This document shows positions 1 to 10,549 of a DNA stretch of 64,000 nucleotides, piece after piece. The stretch spans positions 2,728,001-2,792,000 of the forward strand of contig CM057141.1 in NCBI GenBank assembly GCA_029964075.1, given 5' to 3'. Origin of the DNA: Patiria pectinifera (lineage: Eukaryota > Echinodermata > Asteroidea > Valvatida > Asterinidae). Numbering within the stretch: the first letter of the stretch is position 1; every line of letters starts with the position of its first letter. The notes beneath the pieces are model-generated. The model did no database searches. It saw nothing but the letters and a program-made list of their open reading frames with translations, and was not told the DNA's origin. The position numbers and the translations under genes were made by a program.

Positions 1-505
1 GGGGGCTATGTGCCCTCAATTTTTCATATCATTATCAAAATTGTTCTTCGCCAAGCCTTGATAAGTTTTAGCTGTTGCCTTGTGCATGTTTTGACACCAT
101 ATTTATGAATTCCGACCAAATTCTTGAAAAATGTCAATTTTCCACAAACAAGTTGGTAAAAAAATGTGTCCTTTTTTTACTGACTCCTTTTTAAAAAATT
201 GATTCTAATTATTATGTATGTAAATGTATTAGAGAGTTATCATGTCTATGACCTTATTATGACATACTAAAATTAAGTTGGGGGACTGGTTTTCTCACTT
301 AAATCAATTCTTTTCCAAGATTCACAAATAGCACGACAAATAGATGTTAAAACATTTCATGAATATCAAAAAAAAAATACTTGAAGAACTCTTTAAGATG
401 TCTTCCCTGAGAAGAATCCATTCCAAGCTGTTTGAGGTTGTGCCCTCCAACAGGCATGCTCGATGTATCTCTAATTAGCTACCTGTTGACGACACTGCTG
501 TCGAC
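1..505. other. 3' flank of neuroguidin
   Basis: AT-rich sequence beyond the neuroguidin stop codon on the minus strand, presumably 3' UTR followed by flank. I found no clear AATAAA on the minus strand and no other coding signal. Confidence 0.4.
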
Positions 506-3500
506 TCAATACTTCCTCTTTCTCTTCTTTGAAGCGCTCTTCTGTAGCTTTTTCCGCAACTGTAATATAGAAATAACAATTAAATTATTTTGTACATTGT
601 AACATGACCCTATGTTAAAGCCTTCGGATGACAATTGTTTTATAGTTGAACAAAGAAATCAACTGGAGTGGAGTTTGAACCTACGACCTCCACATGACCG
701 TTCGGTGCTCTACCAACTGAGCTATCCGACCCCATGTTGGCTGTTCCCCATTTTGACAAAGTGTCTTTGACAGACAAAAATCCAAATGCTCGATGGGAGA
801 GCCAAGGAGTCCAAGTATGGTCAAAACCACGAAGCATTATACATCAGCAGCCCTAGAGTATGTCAGCAGTGTTGAGTTTCAGTCAAAAGGTAAGAGTTTA
901 CTTGAAGAGTAAGTGGAACATATTTACGTCTTAGGTCGATGTGTGGTGAGTCCTGCTAGTCTGGTAATCATACAAACACTACACAGCTATTAACCCTCCT
1001 ACTATTTTAGATGCCACCAATGGTCAAAATGTTCTTCCTCACCTCAAGGCATAGTGTGTACAAACCAATGGGGGTCTAGACCAATATTGACCCAAGTAAC
1101 AAGGCTGACAATGCATGTCTCCATAGGAGGGTTAAATGAGAAACATAAAACTGTGTATCCTACCTTGCTTGGAAGCTTCCTCCTGTAAGTGAAAGAAATG
1201 AAAATAAATTCAGTCAAACAAAATTAAAAACAAACATCAGTCATCAATGGGAAAGAACATAGCCTACATAAACACAAGACCAGGCAAATCTAGTAAAGCT
1301 GGTCCTATGGGCTCCGTGCGCCGACAAAAGAGGGCGCCTTTTTACCCTGCAACAGACGTCCCATGGGCAGGACATATAACTGGTTGACGCGCACCGTTTC
1401 TTGTGTGTGACACACGTACACCAGGGGATTTGTACTCTGTGTACACACAGTGGTACGGCCGCCGACGCATCGCGGCAAAATTGCAGTCGGGCAAGATGAC
1501 GTCGGTCGGTCACCCCCAACTGTAGCTTTCTTTGCCGGTGAGGGGGTACTTGTGAACGGAGCGGATAGTGCACAAAATTCTATTTGAATAATTTACAATG
1601 GCTATTCACTTCACCTTCAGCCGATTCCACGAAACTTTACACAATGGCATAAGTCCACTTGCGCTAGAATTTATTGCACAATCTGCGCAACATTCTACAC
1701 TGCGCAACATTTCAGTTTTGACAACTTCACAAAAGTTCTTACTTTTTCTTGACAGGCATGTCCTCATGCGTTTGATCAAGGGCACTGATGTCATCAAAAC
1801 GGGTCAGTGACTTCAGACTGGACGTTGTTGCCAGTCTCCTCTGAGCTTGCTGTATGGGGAGAAAAAGAATATATTACTAAATGACCGTATAGTTGAACAA
1901 AGAAATTGACTGGAGCAGGGTTTGAACCTGCGATCTCCAGATTACCATACCAGCGCTCTACCAACTGAGCCATTACCAGTCCTATGCTTTCTGTTCCCTA
2001 TTTTGTCCATGAATAAAAATTATGAACCGCTAACTTAAAGTTTACCATTGTGGAGCAGAGTGCGTCACTATCACCACCATCACCATGATAATTCTTAAGG
2101 ATATATTTAAATATTTTTTGTCAGTCCATTGGATTCACTTCAGGTGCCATTTGGACCCTTTAGTCACCATGAACTACATCACAGCGGACAACAATTGTAC
2201 AAGATATCATACCTTCTCCTTTTTGGTCACAGGCAGACGAACAAAATAGTCCTCTTCAAATCTGCAAAATCAAACAAAAATGCCAATTTACATGATGACC
2301 AGATCTCTGCACAAGTGCCAGTCAGCCTAAAACAGAGGATGAGGATCGCCTAAGGGAGCTACAATCCCGGCCATAATGATTGGGACACTTGGAAATAACC
2401 TTAGCCTTCCACAGTCACCCGGTAACCCACTCCCCCGCTCCCCGGTCAATGTTGTTCTCTCCAGCTGATGGAGCACACACCGCGCAATGAGAGACAACAT
2501 TGACAGGGGGCCGGGGGGTTGGGGGCCCAGCGAGACTTTGCCAGGATTGTAGGGTCAACAATTAATGCAGAAGATGCTGCTCATGCGTATACCAAATAAA
2601 CACCTCAAAGATAGCTGCAGTGCACAAGGTCCATTATCTTGCGGGGAGTCAGGTTGCGGTACTTTCCTCGCCTTCCACCGCTGTGACCCGGGTTCAAATC
2701 CCGCCTGGGCCAAAACGCGGATTGGGTTTTCAGTCTCTGCCTGATTCCGTGGTTTTTCCCCAGAATATTCTGGGGTTTGCTTCCCACCTTTAAAACTGTG
2801 ATTTCTTCTCATTGCCTTCACACTACAGGTTTCTTCAGGCTTGCGAGCTACAGTGCCTAGGGCGCTTTTGAGGAATCCTTGGTTTCATTACCAGAAATGA
2901 TAAATAAAATAACAACAATACTAATACTAATAATATTCTTCAAGCAAAATTGAATCCTTGAACCTGATTAGTTGATCCATGGCAACAAACCGTGCTATTA
3001 TATACCTCCTAACACTATCCATATCGCACTCTGCATGCTGCTCTATTCCAAGATTCGAGTGACATTAAAGCTGAATGCACTAATAAGGTATAAAGGTTTG
3101 TGTAAGGCTTGCTAGTTTCACCTTAACTGTGCATCAAGTTTGCTTGAAGATAACTTCGTTATCCCACTTGTGCTCGTAGAAAATGTAGTGCGTCTGCGTC
3201 TATGTGGGACACAGACGCGCTACATTATTACGTGTTCCAATCGCGCTGGCTGGATATTAACTAATATTATCTCAATATGTAACACCAGACATGGCAGAGG
3301 AGAAAAGGGCAAGTGTACATACTCTGTCTTATGCCTTGCTTCTTTATCCTCATTCAGTCTGTGTAGACTGACACTTTCCTGAAAAGAAACATTCAAAACT
3401 CACAATTATCATCCCATGGTTCATGACTAGCACAGATAACATTTTAGGTTTACAGTCAGGCCAGGTTTTGTTCAACGCAGATATAAAATGACTCACTCAA

Positions 3501-6500
3501 ATATCTGAAAGTAGTAAGATCGTCTGGTGATTTTTTTTTTAATAACTCATTCATTTTATCTTTCACGTTTCAAACAGACATCAATGTTCATTAACTTTTT
3601 CAAAGAACAACATTTGGCACAGTTTACATTATTCCAGAGCCATTCAAAATGGTTAACATAAATGCTTCAAATATGTCTGACTGTGACTTACCCGAACTTC
3701 TTCAGGACCATCAAAGTACTCTCCTGTAATAAAAATGTGCCAAAAACAAAAAGACATCAGTGTTTAATTTACAAAATGTATGCCAAAAACAGAGACTAGG
3801 TTTGCTTAGTTGAGCTTGACCAAATGTCTCATTTCAAATCAAATCATGTCATAAAATTTGAAACTAAAGTGTGCTTTTTTTATTGATTGTTCAAACCCTC
3901 TTCCCCCCTAAAAAACAACTCATGTCGATGTCCAGAATGTTGCTTGATTTTCTGGAATTGCTTGCAAAACGTCAATATGTTTTCATGGTATCTTCTTAGC
4001 TTATCACTTATGCTCTTGGCAACAAGACAATATTGGGTGGATGCCTCCACTGTGATTAAAGGAGACGTACCCTTTGATGTCCGTACATGTATGCAGTGAA
4101 TTCTTCCACTGTACGTGTTTATACAGCAGGTATGGGTATATTCAAAACTGAAGTACACATGTATGTATTGTATGATTCCACACTGGCCATAAAACAGTTG
4201 CAATATTTTTTTTTTTTAAGTTTCAGTACTTCCCAAGGTGACATGCCCACGAATCACTAGATGCTGTTGTCTTTGTATAAATCACTTTGCAGTTTCAACA
4301 GTTTAACAAAATATAGCAGGCAACTCAAGTGTAAGTGCCTGTTGCATCTTGTTGCATTTAGCAGGTTAAAAACTGCTCATAGTGTGCCAAGGCAATACAA
4401 CATATTCCACTGTTCCATCTTGTTGCATTTAGCAGGGTAACTGCTCATAGTGCCAAGGCAATACAACAGAATCCACTGTTGCATTTGGTTGCATTTAGCA
4501 GGGCAACTGCTTGGTGCCAAGGCTGGTATGCAATGGGTTCACTGCACAATGCAACAGAATCCACTGTTGCAATTTGTTGTATTTAGCAGGATTCTATTTC
4601 AGCCAAGTTGCATTTTGTTGCATTTGACCGGGTCGGTCAGCCCTACCTTTGAGTTCCTGCATGAGGGCGCTGCTCAGAGCTCTCTTCTTTGCTTTCTCCA
4701 GTTGCTTCTCTTGCCGCTGCTTTATTGTCTCATCACCATCTTAAACAAATGCATATAAGTGATCAAATGAATCTGGAGAAATTATTTTCTTTACTTCTGC
4801 ACCATCTGATTTGACATAAATGTCATAATATATTATACAATTAACAACAGTTTTTTTTTAATATTTGACGTAATTAAAAAAGCCTTATCTGTAAAACAAA
4901 AAACACAGTAATAGCCTCAACGGTGCCGTTTTGAATAATTAACCATTCTGAGTACAGTTTTCAGTTCAGCTCATTGTTTTCCACTGCCCTAAAAAGTAGG
5001 AATGTTCAATACAAAGAAATGTTTTGAGAATAGCAGCGATAGAATTAACAATTGTTGACTGCTGTGATGTGAGATACGACGTTTTAAATTCCAGGCCAAG
5101 CCGAGGGTGCTGTGCACCCCGAGGGGGTTGCAAGGCCGTAGGTTTGAAAACTAACATTGTCCATGGAGGTAGTACAAAAACAGCCAGCAGCACTGAACTG
5201 ACACTATAAGCCAGTGTTTCCCCTGCACATTCAAATAATATTTTCATTTTATGTAATTTATGAGCGTCTTCCTTGATCTCCATGTTTCAAGAACTCACAA
5301 TATATATGTACCGTAGATGGAATCATCGCGCATTTTTGTGAGTGCTGCGTTCTTTTCAGTTTGCAGACTGCGTAAATTTTGTTTCAATCATCATTTTGAA
5401 TGTTTACCACCTCGCTCAGAAATCTGACTTACCATAATGCATGGCAACTACCTTCGGAGGGACGTATTTCTTGGGCTTGGCATCGTCTTCCGCCTCATCA
5501 CTGCTTTCGTCTTCACCTGCCTCCTCATCCTCCAGCTGAAATATCAAAAGCAAAGTGGAGGGTGTAATATTTCACAATTGTTGACTGCTGTGATGTGGAA
5601 TATACCGTTTTTAACACCCATGGGGTGCATCGCCGAGGGTGCTATGCGCCTGGCAACTATGACCAGCAACTATGGCCGGCAACTATTTATTGTTTAACCC
5701 TAACTCCCTAGCGTCTTTTACTAGGATCCAAATCAATCAATCACTGTGCGTCTAATACAAAACTGTACATAACTTAATAGAATCCACCACTGACGCACTG
5801 GGTGACATTCATGGACCTGCTACACATGGCTTTTATCGCAATAGCAGTACAGGAAGCTCGGCAAAATCAATCGGATACCCCTAGCACTACTTCAGGCCAT
5901 TAGGCCCAAGTCCATCATACTCCATCAATATTTAGTCACGCCAGGCCTTCTGGACCAAGTCCCCCAAAATCCACCAAAATGGGGGGATGGATTTTGATGG
6001 AGTTGGGGTGGTTAGGGTTAAGACACATTCATTGTATAGATTTTACATGTGCGTGTATATTGTGTACATGTCTACATGTAGACCAATCCAGGTTGCCCAC
6101 TTTTGTCATAACATGACTGGCTGTACACCATAACTCAGTCCTCCTGATTTGAAAATCACAGCTGTGTGGAAAAACGCACACCTGGATTTTTCTAGGCGTG
6201 TGATTTTTCTGGGCGTGTGATTTTTCTAGGTGTGTGATTCTGTGGTCCAAGCTGGGACTACATGTAAACAACCTGGTATCTTTTTTCATTATATTCATCT
6301 TGATTTACAATAAAGCCATTTTCTCTTCACCGATGTACTTTATTTTTCACAAATTATGAAGTATAACTATGCCATAAATATATGCCGAGGTGTGCCGTAC
6401 TGAGGGATTCAGGCGTGCGATTATTCGCACTTCTCAGGAAGCATTTAGGCGTGTGATGGCGTGGGGGTGTGATCGCATGCCTCAAAACAGAAGGACTGAT

Positions 6501-8811
6501 AACTGGGACTCCCCAATCATGCCAATGCTTGCTCCTGTATTTCATACAATGCACTCCCCTTTTAGGGACGTGTTTTGAGCCAAACAAACGCACATGTGAT
6601 GGGCGTTCGGGCATGGAAGCGTCCCAGTAATGGCTACCAGAGCATCACCGTCATTTCGAAATGAAATTGGTGTATGACAAATCGTTTTAATATGCCACTG
6701 ACAGGGCAAGTTCAAAGCCTTTCATGCACATACATGCTACCAAACTGTCACAATAAGGCAGGCAAAGCATGAGAGTTCTGCTAAACATTTATCAAATTAA
6801 ACATGAATCCCCTTCATTAACCCCAACCCTGCTAAATGCAATATAAGGCACCAATGGTAAAAAGTTGTTGCAAGTTGTTGCATTTAGCAGTGTCCAGATC
6901 TGTTGCATTCCACCCCTGCATTCTGTTGCATTTGGCAGGGTAGGTACTTGGTACCAAGGCTGGCATGCATTCTGTTGCATTTGGCAGGGTGCCGAGAGAA
7001 TACCCCGTAGGGATTAGGGTTAATGCCCATCCTGTTCTACTGACCTTACTCCGGAGGTTGGCAGGGTTTGGCTTGAATCTGAGTGGATCGTTCTCTGCGA
7101 CAGCCCCGGTAGCTGCCGTCTTGATAAGCTTATCCACCTGGTACTGCAGCTTCTGGTCAATGGGTCGCATTCTCTCAAGGACCGTCCGAATCTCGACCAG
7201 TCTCTCTATCGCCGGACAACCGCTCAGTTTCCGCCCCTCGGTCTTTTGAAGCATGACATACGTCAGATTCATCAAGTAACTAGAGTTATGGTAGGAAAAA
7301 GGGTACCAAAATTTGAAGGGCCTAGGTTCGAATCCCATTTGGACCAAAAACTGGAAAACTCTCTCTGACGACCCAACAGTAAAATGGGTACCTGATTCGT
7401 TCAGGGAAGGTAAGACGGCGAGAGGAGAGGACTGGGCCCCGCTACTCATATGCCGCGCCCAAGACACAGTGGACCTCTAACATCCCACTGTCCCTACGGC
7501 CAGTAATGGCTATGGGACCTTTACCTTTACCAATGTGAATTTCCATATTCATGAGCAAAACTGTGTTGTCATTCAATGAGGTGTTACAACTAAAGCACCA
7601 AAAGTTGCCAGAACTCAGGAGTTTTTCCTTCAATTGACGTGGGTGATAATTCTTGTCTTACCTAAGCAGGAGATGGTATTTGACCTCTAAGAAACTGACT
7701 CCTTTGGAGGTAGACACCTCGCCATCCTCCACTTTCTTCAGCAACGATTGTATACTGCTAGATACACTCGACACCTGTTTTTAATAAACATCACATCAAC
7801 AGGAAATTAGACAACAAAAACTTTAAGTCACTGTTTTCATTTCCCGGTTAACATAAATACAGTAAACTTTGGCTAAACCGACATCGTATAAACCATCATA
7901 TCGCTTAAATCGGCCGTCTGACGAACGTCCCGATTGTCTCTAATGCATTTCCATTGACATTTTCATTTCTAAGCCGGCCTTTGTAAGCCGCCATTTCGCC
8001 TATATCGGCGTGTTACTTTCAGTCCCATTTCCTCAAAACCACACAAATTCCTCTGTATAAGTCGAGATCGTGCTTTGCAGTCTGTACATTGTGTGCATCG
8101 TTCGCTTACATGAAGTACATGTCCATTCCGTAAAAGCACATCAATACCAGTACCCCCCTCTCGACTGCACGCATGCGCTCTGTTCATTTTGGGGGTCCCC
8201 TTACCATGGGGGTCCTCTGTACCAGTACCATGCACACATTTAATTCGTGACTGTACACATACGTACGTGCACAATGTACACTACATGGACATGGACGTAC
8301 AGTATGCAAGCGATCTGTATATCGTACCACTGTTAACGCTAGCCAGCCGCGCGCGCCGTATTTGCTTCGTACGTATGTACGTACATGTACATGTACATGC
8401 ATGACTTTCTGTGATCAATACCACAGCCTGTTTGTGATGATAAACGTTGAGGATATATTTGCTGGAATCAACCATGGATGTAGAAATAAACCAGGGTAAA
8501 TCAAAGCCTTTGAATTTTAGCCATGAATCTTGTTTGCATGATCCAGATACAGATGCCCATAGGCCATTAATTCAATCTATTTTTCACTCCGTGATTCAAT
8601 TTGTGTAGTTGTGTTAAAGTCGGCAAAATGACGACTTGCAGCAGAAACCGACATTCACGTAAGCTGTCACAAATTCTCTGGTCCCCAGAGTGCCGTCTTA
8701 GCCGGAGTTTACTGTATATATGTAAATTAAAATCCATTGAATCTAACTTGCTCTTACTTGATCTGATAGCCCCTTGAGAAGAGACTGCAATTTAACCACT
8801 TCTCGCTCCAT
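506..8811 (-). CDS. NGDN: Neuroguidin, complete spliced CDS (11 coding exons, 304 aa)
   Basis: Nucleolar Sas10/Utp3/C1D-family protein, the animal counterpart of yeast Lcp5. The family works in the small-subunit processome; vertebrate neuroguidin is also reported to bind eIF4E. Coding exons in transcription order: 8811-8758, 7774-7662, 7279-7045, 5535-5433, 4739-4647, 3723-3692, 3378-3323, 2261-2213, 1849-1743, 1182-1164, 559-506. All junctions are GT/AG and keep frame, giving 915 nt with a TGA at 508-506. The C1D-like domain is about residues 15-115 and includes LVEIRTVLERMRPIDQKL and ENDPLRFKPNP. An acidic stretch follows at about 136-152, then the family motif KKYVPPK near 156-162, FEEDYFVRL, and a basic Lys/Arg tail. 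Human NGDN is about 315 aa, so this looks complete. The start is the ATG at 8811, preceded by an acceptor-like TTCCTGCAG, which implies an upstream non-coding exon or a short missed coding one. Confidence 0.94.
640..800 (-). repeat. tRNA-derived SINE
   Basis: On the minus strand this reads with a tRNA A box (TAGCTCAGTTGGTAGAGC) and B box (GGTTCAAACTCC), followed by a TTGATTTCTTTGTTCAAC tail. A second copy at 1885-2030 shares the tail and a GGGGAACAG stretch just upstream of the head. The anticodon arm does not fold, so this is a SINE rather than a tRNA gene. It sits in the last neuroguidin intron. Confidence 0.75.
990..1135. mobile_element. 146-bp TTAA-flanked MITE
   Basis: Terminal inverted repeats TTAACCCTCCTA and TAGGAGGGTTAA bound a 146-bp segment with TTAA at both ends, as expected for a piggyBac-type non-autonomous element. 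It lies in the last intron of neuroguidin. Confidence 0.7.
1164..1182 (-). CDS. NGDN: 19-nt micro-exon of neuroguidin
   Basis: Penultimate coding exon, only 19 nt long. It has a TTACAG acceptor and a GTAGGA donor, and completes a split Lys codon before encoding RKLPSK. The frame is open only if it is included, and the product matches the basic KKRKK-type region near the human C-terminus. Confidence 0.85.
1885..2030 (-). repeat. tRNA-derived SINE, second copy
   Basis: Same family as 640-800. The minus strand has TGGCTCAGTTGGTAGAGCGC and a perfect T-arm (GCAGG, TTCAAAC, CCTGC), but the anticodon stem is broken. It ends in the same TTTCTTTGTTCAAC tail. Confidence 0.75.
2432..2518. repeat. GC-rich inverted repeat
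   Basis: CCCCGGTCAATGTTGTTCTC pairs with GAGACAACATTGACAGGGGG across a loop of about 30 nt. It is probably a short foldback MITE in a neuroguidin intron. Confidence 0.5.
2655..2925 (+). repeat. SINE with tRNA-like B box and AT-rich tail
   Basis: Contains a B box (GACCCGGGTTCAAATCCCGC), then a body with TCCGTGGTTTTTCCCC and GGTTTGCTTCCCACC, and ends in a TAAATAAAATAACAACAATA tail. The body resembles the conserved central domain of widespread animal SINEs, but I cannot assign the domain name with certainty. Confidence 0.6.
4320..4640. repeat. Tandem copies of a TTGCATTTAGCAGG unit
   Basis: The motif GTTGCATTTAGCAGG recurs at about 4351, 4422 and 4488, with a variant near 4575 (spacing 66-88 bp), each followed by AACTGCT and TGCCAAGGC. 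Related copies lie at 6817-7023 and, inverted, at 18605-18905. Confidence 0.7.
5694..6021. mobile_element. TTAA-flanked MITE with TTAACCCTAAC termini
   Basis: Starts TTAACCCTAACTCCC and ends GGTGGTTAGGGTTAA, 328 bp, in a neuroguidin intron. It belongs to a dispersed family with members at 6817-7023, 17119-17370 and 19156-19378. Confidence 0.65.
6817..7023. mobile_element. TTAA-flanked MITE containing TTGCATTTAGCAGG units
   Basis: Starts TTAACCCCAACCCTGC and ends GGGATTAGGGTTAA, 207 bp. Inside are TGTTGCATTTGGCAGGGT units, which link the telomere-like-terminus family to the tandem units at 4320-4640. Confidence 0.6.
7285..7540 (+). repeat. tRNA-derived SINE with CTTTACCTTTACC tail
   Basis: B box CTAGGTTCGAATCCC is followed by the block AAAATGGGTACCTG and a terminal CTTTACCTTTACC. 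The element at 33600-33905 has the same block order and a similar tail. It lies directly upstream of a neuroguidin acceptor site. Confidence 0.65.
7860..8714. mobile_element. Non-autonomous pogo/Tigger-like DNA transposon, 855 bp
   Basis: Terminal inverted repeats CAGTAAACTTTGGCTAAACC and GCCGGAGTTTACTG are flanked by TA on both sides. The CAGTAAACT-type terminus and TA target fit the pogo/Tigger branch of Tc1/mariner. No transposase frame is present. It fills the intron between the first two coding exons of neuroguidin; its middle (8220-8405) is rich in ACGTACATGTAC palindromes. Confidence 0.7.
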
Positions 8812-10174
8812 TACCTGCAGGAAAATACAAAAACAAGTTTATTTAAAGAATATTTTCAAGGAAATCTTTTAAAATGAGCTCTCGTACCACATGGAGTATG
8901 TAGTATGTACATGTACATACATCATGTGTATTGTATAAATTATTGTGAAACTTTAAGTAGAGATCTATACAGGAAGGGAAATTCCAGTGACATAACGATC
9001 CACTCATTTTAAAGAGAAAAGCATAAGTTTGTACTGTTTTTGTACACAAGCACTTTGAATTTCTGGGAACGAGACTCGGGTATGACTACGACAGTGCAGT
9101 CATGGAGCATAGCTCTGTCAAGCGCAACTTGGATACCATGCGCAAGTTGTAATGTGCGCAGCCATGCAAGTTTCAAACTTGTGCAATTATTTCCGAAGCA
9201 CGCAAACTTCACTACACAATTTTAATTTGCGCGCGCACGTTACATTTTGGGTAAACGTTTTTGTTCCTAAAAAAACCTTCCACTACCTCGTGTTTTGCAG
9301 GCACGTGCAGGCACGCCGACCCGGTCTGTGTGCCCTTGCGACACAGGTACGATTGCGAGTGGCAGGGGCAACTTTTTAGACAATTTTTACCTGGATAAAT
9401 GACACTTATTGGCAAGATTAAACCATATTTAGTGACTTTATATCCCCATTTTGCATAATCTGTATGCGCGTTCTGGAATTATGTGACATTTCTGCTTGTT
9501 TTGGGGAAAGTCATGTTTGGTAGGTTATAAAATCGGCATCAGGTCAACTCGGACCCAAACCAAGTCGGACCCATGCCAAGTCGGACCCACGCCAACTCGG
9601 ACCCACGCCAACTCGGACCCACTACCAACTCGGACCCACTACCAACTCGGACCGAAAACCAACTCGGACCCACTACCAACTTGGACCCACTACCAACTCG
9701 GACCCAAGCACGACCAACTCGGACCCAACAATGACTTAATCATTAGTTTCAGAGATTATATTTATAGGTCATCTTAATGTTACAGTGCTTATATAGTGAA
9801 GATATTCTGTAATTATATTGGTCAGAATGGGGCTTTTAGTTTTGTTGTTTGATCATACTACGTTGGTTTTGCTCTCTTATAACTCATTCACATGAAGAAA
9901 TGGATATCTATGTGCAATGTTTAAGATAAGAGAAATGATGGCTCTATCCCATTCAGAGACGCCTCTCCTATAGATTGGCTTGTGAATAAAAAATGTGTGT
10001 AAGAACAACACATTGAGTTATTCGATGGTGTGATATTGTGTGGTTTATTTCTTCAATTGAGACACATAAAGGGGTCTCAAGAATTGGGTAGAAATAAGAG
10101 GGAGAAATCAATGGAAGTTTTGACCGTAGCCAAGTTTACCCAGGCAGTGGGGTGGGTTAGGTTTTACCTGAGGG

Positions 10175-10235
10175 CAATAGCGGGAATGCATTTTCGTCCC
10201 TTCGGGGACTCATCAGCCGCTGGATTCAAAGAATC
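10175..10235 (-). ncRNA. Type I hammerhead ribozyme motif
   Basis: On the minus strand: stem I strand AGCGG (10221-10217), CTGATGA (10216-10210), stem II GTCCC-CGAA-GGGAC (10209-10196), GAAA (10195-10192), a two-base-pair stem III AA-TGCA-TT (10192-10185, sharing its first A), cleavage-site C at 10184, then CCGCT (10183-10179), which pairs perfectly with AGCGG. Every invariant core base of the hammerhead is present. A very short stem III is typical of hammerheads carried by Penelope-like retroelements, and such a remnant lies about 90 bp upstream on the same strand. Confidence 0.88.
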
Positions 10236-10321
10236 CGTAGGTATGGGTTAGTGAGTTAAGTGGAACTCACTTTGAGGAAAAAGATGGCCGTCTGATTTAT
10301 CTGATATTTGTGATTACAACT

Positions 10322-10549
10322 TCATTTGGATGGGATTTGTTCATCCAATAGCGGAATTAGGATATCAAGTGTGTTATCATCGTTCTCAGTAGCGGAGGAT
10401 TGGTTATCTTCCGTTTGACTGAGTTTGGCTCTGACGAGTCTCTCCTTGATCTTATAGGCAACTAAAGGAGGTTTAGGGAAAACTTCCTTCAAAGTTGGGT
10501 TGCTTGAGATAAGATGCCAGTGTCTGGAGAGAGCACGCTTGATGTCCAT
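10322..10549 (-). pseudogene. Penelope-like retroelement fragment (C-terminal part of reverse transcriptase region)
   Basis: A 75-residue open frame reads ALSRHWHLISSNPTLKEVF, KPPLVAYKIKERLVRAKL. This pattern (HWHLI...LFPEPPL.AFR...LLVRAKL) is one I associate with the linker after the RT domain of Penelope-like elements. No GIY-YIG endonuclease follows, and upstream sequence dissolves into AT-rich DNA. The adjacent hammerhead on the same strand supports the assignment. Confidence 0.6.

Noticed and set aside
1244-1573. 109-residue open frame on the minus strand
   Set aside because: GC-rich intronic sequence of neuroguidin without splice context or recognisable similarity.
640-2030. Two tRNA genes on the minus strand
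   Set aside because: Both share non-tRNA flanking sequence and tail and have broken anticodon arms, so they are SINE copies.
5694-6021. Interstitial telomeric repeat
   Set aside because: Only one or two TTAGGG units are present and they coincide with inverted, TTAA-flanked element ends.
9496-9777. Repetitive Thr/Arg/Pro/Leu open frame
   Set aside because: It is a translation of the AACTCGGACCC tandem array, not a gene.
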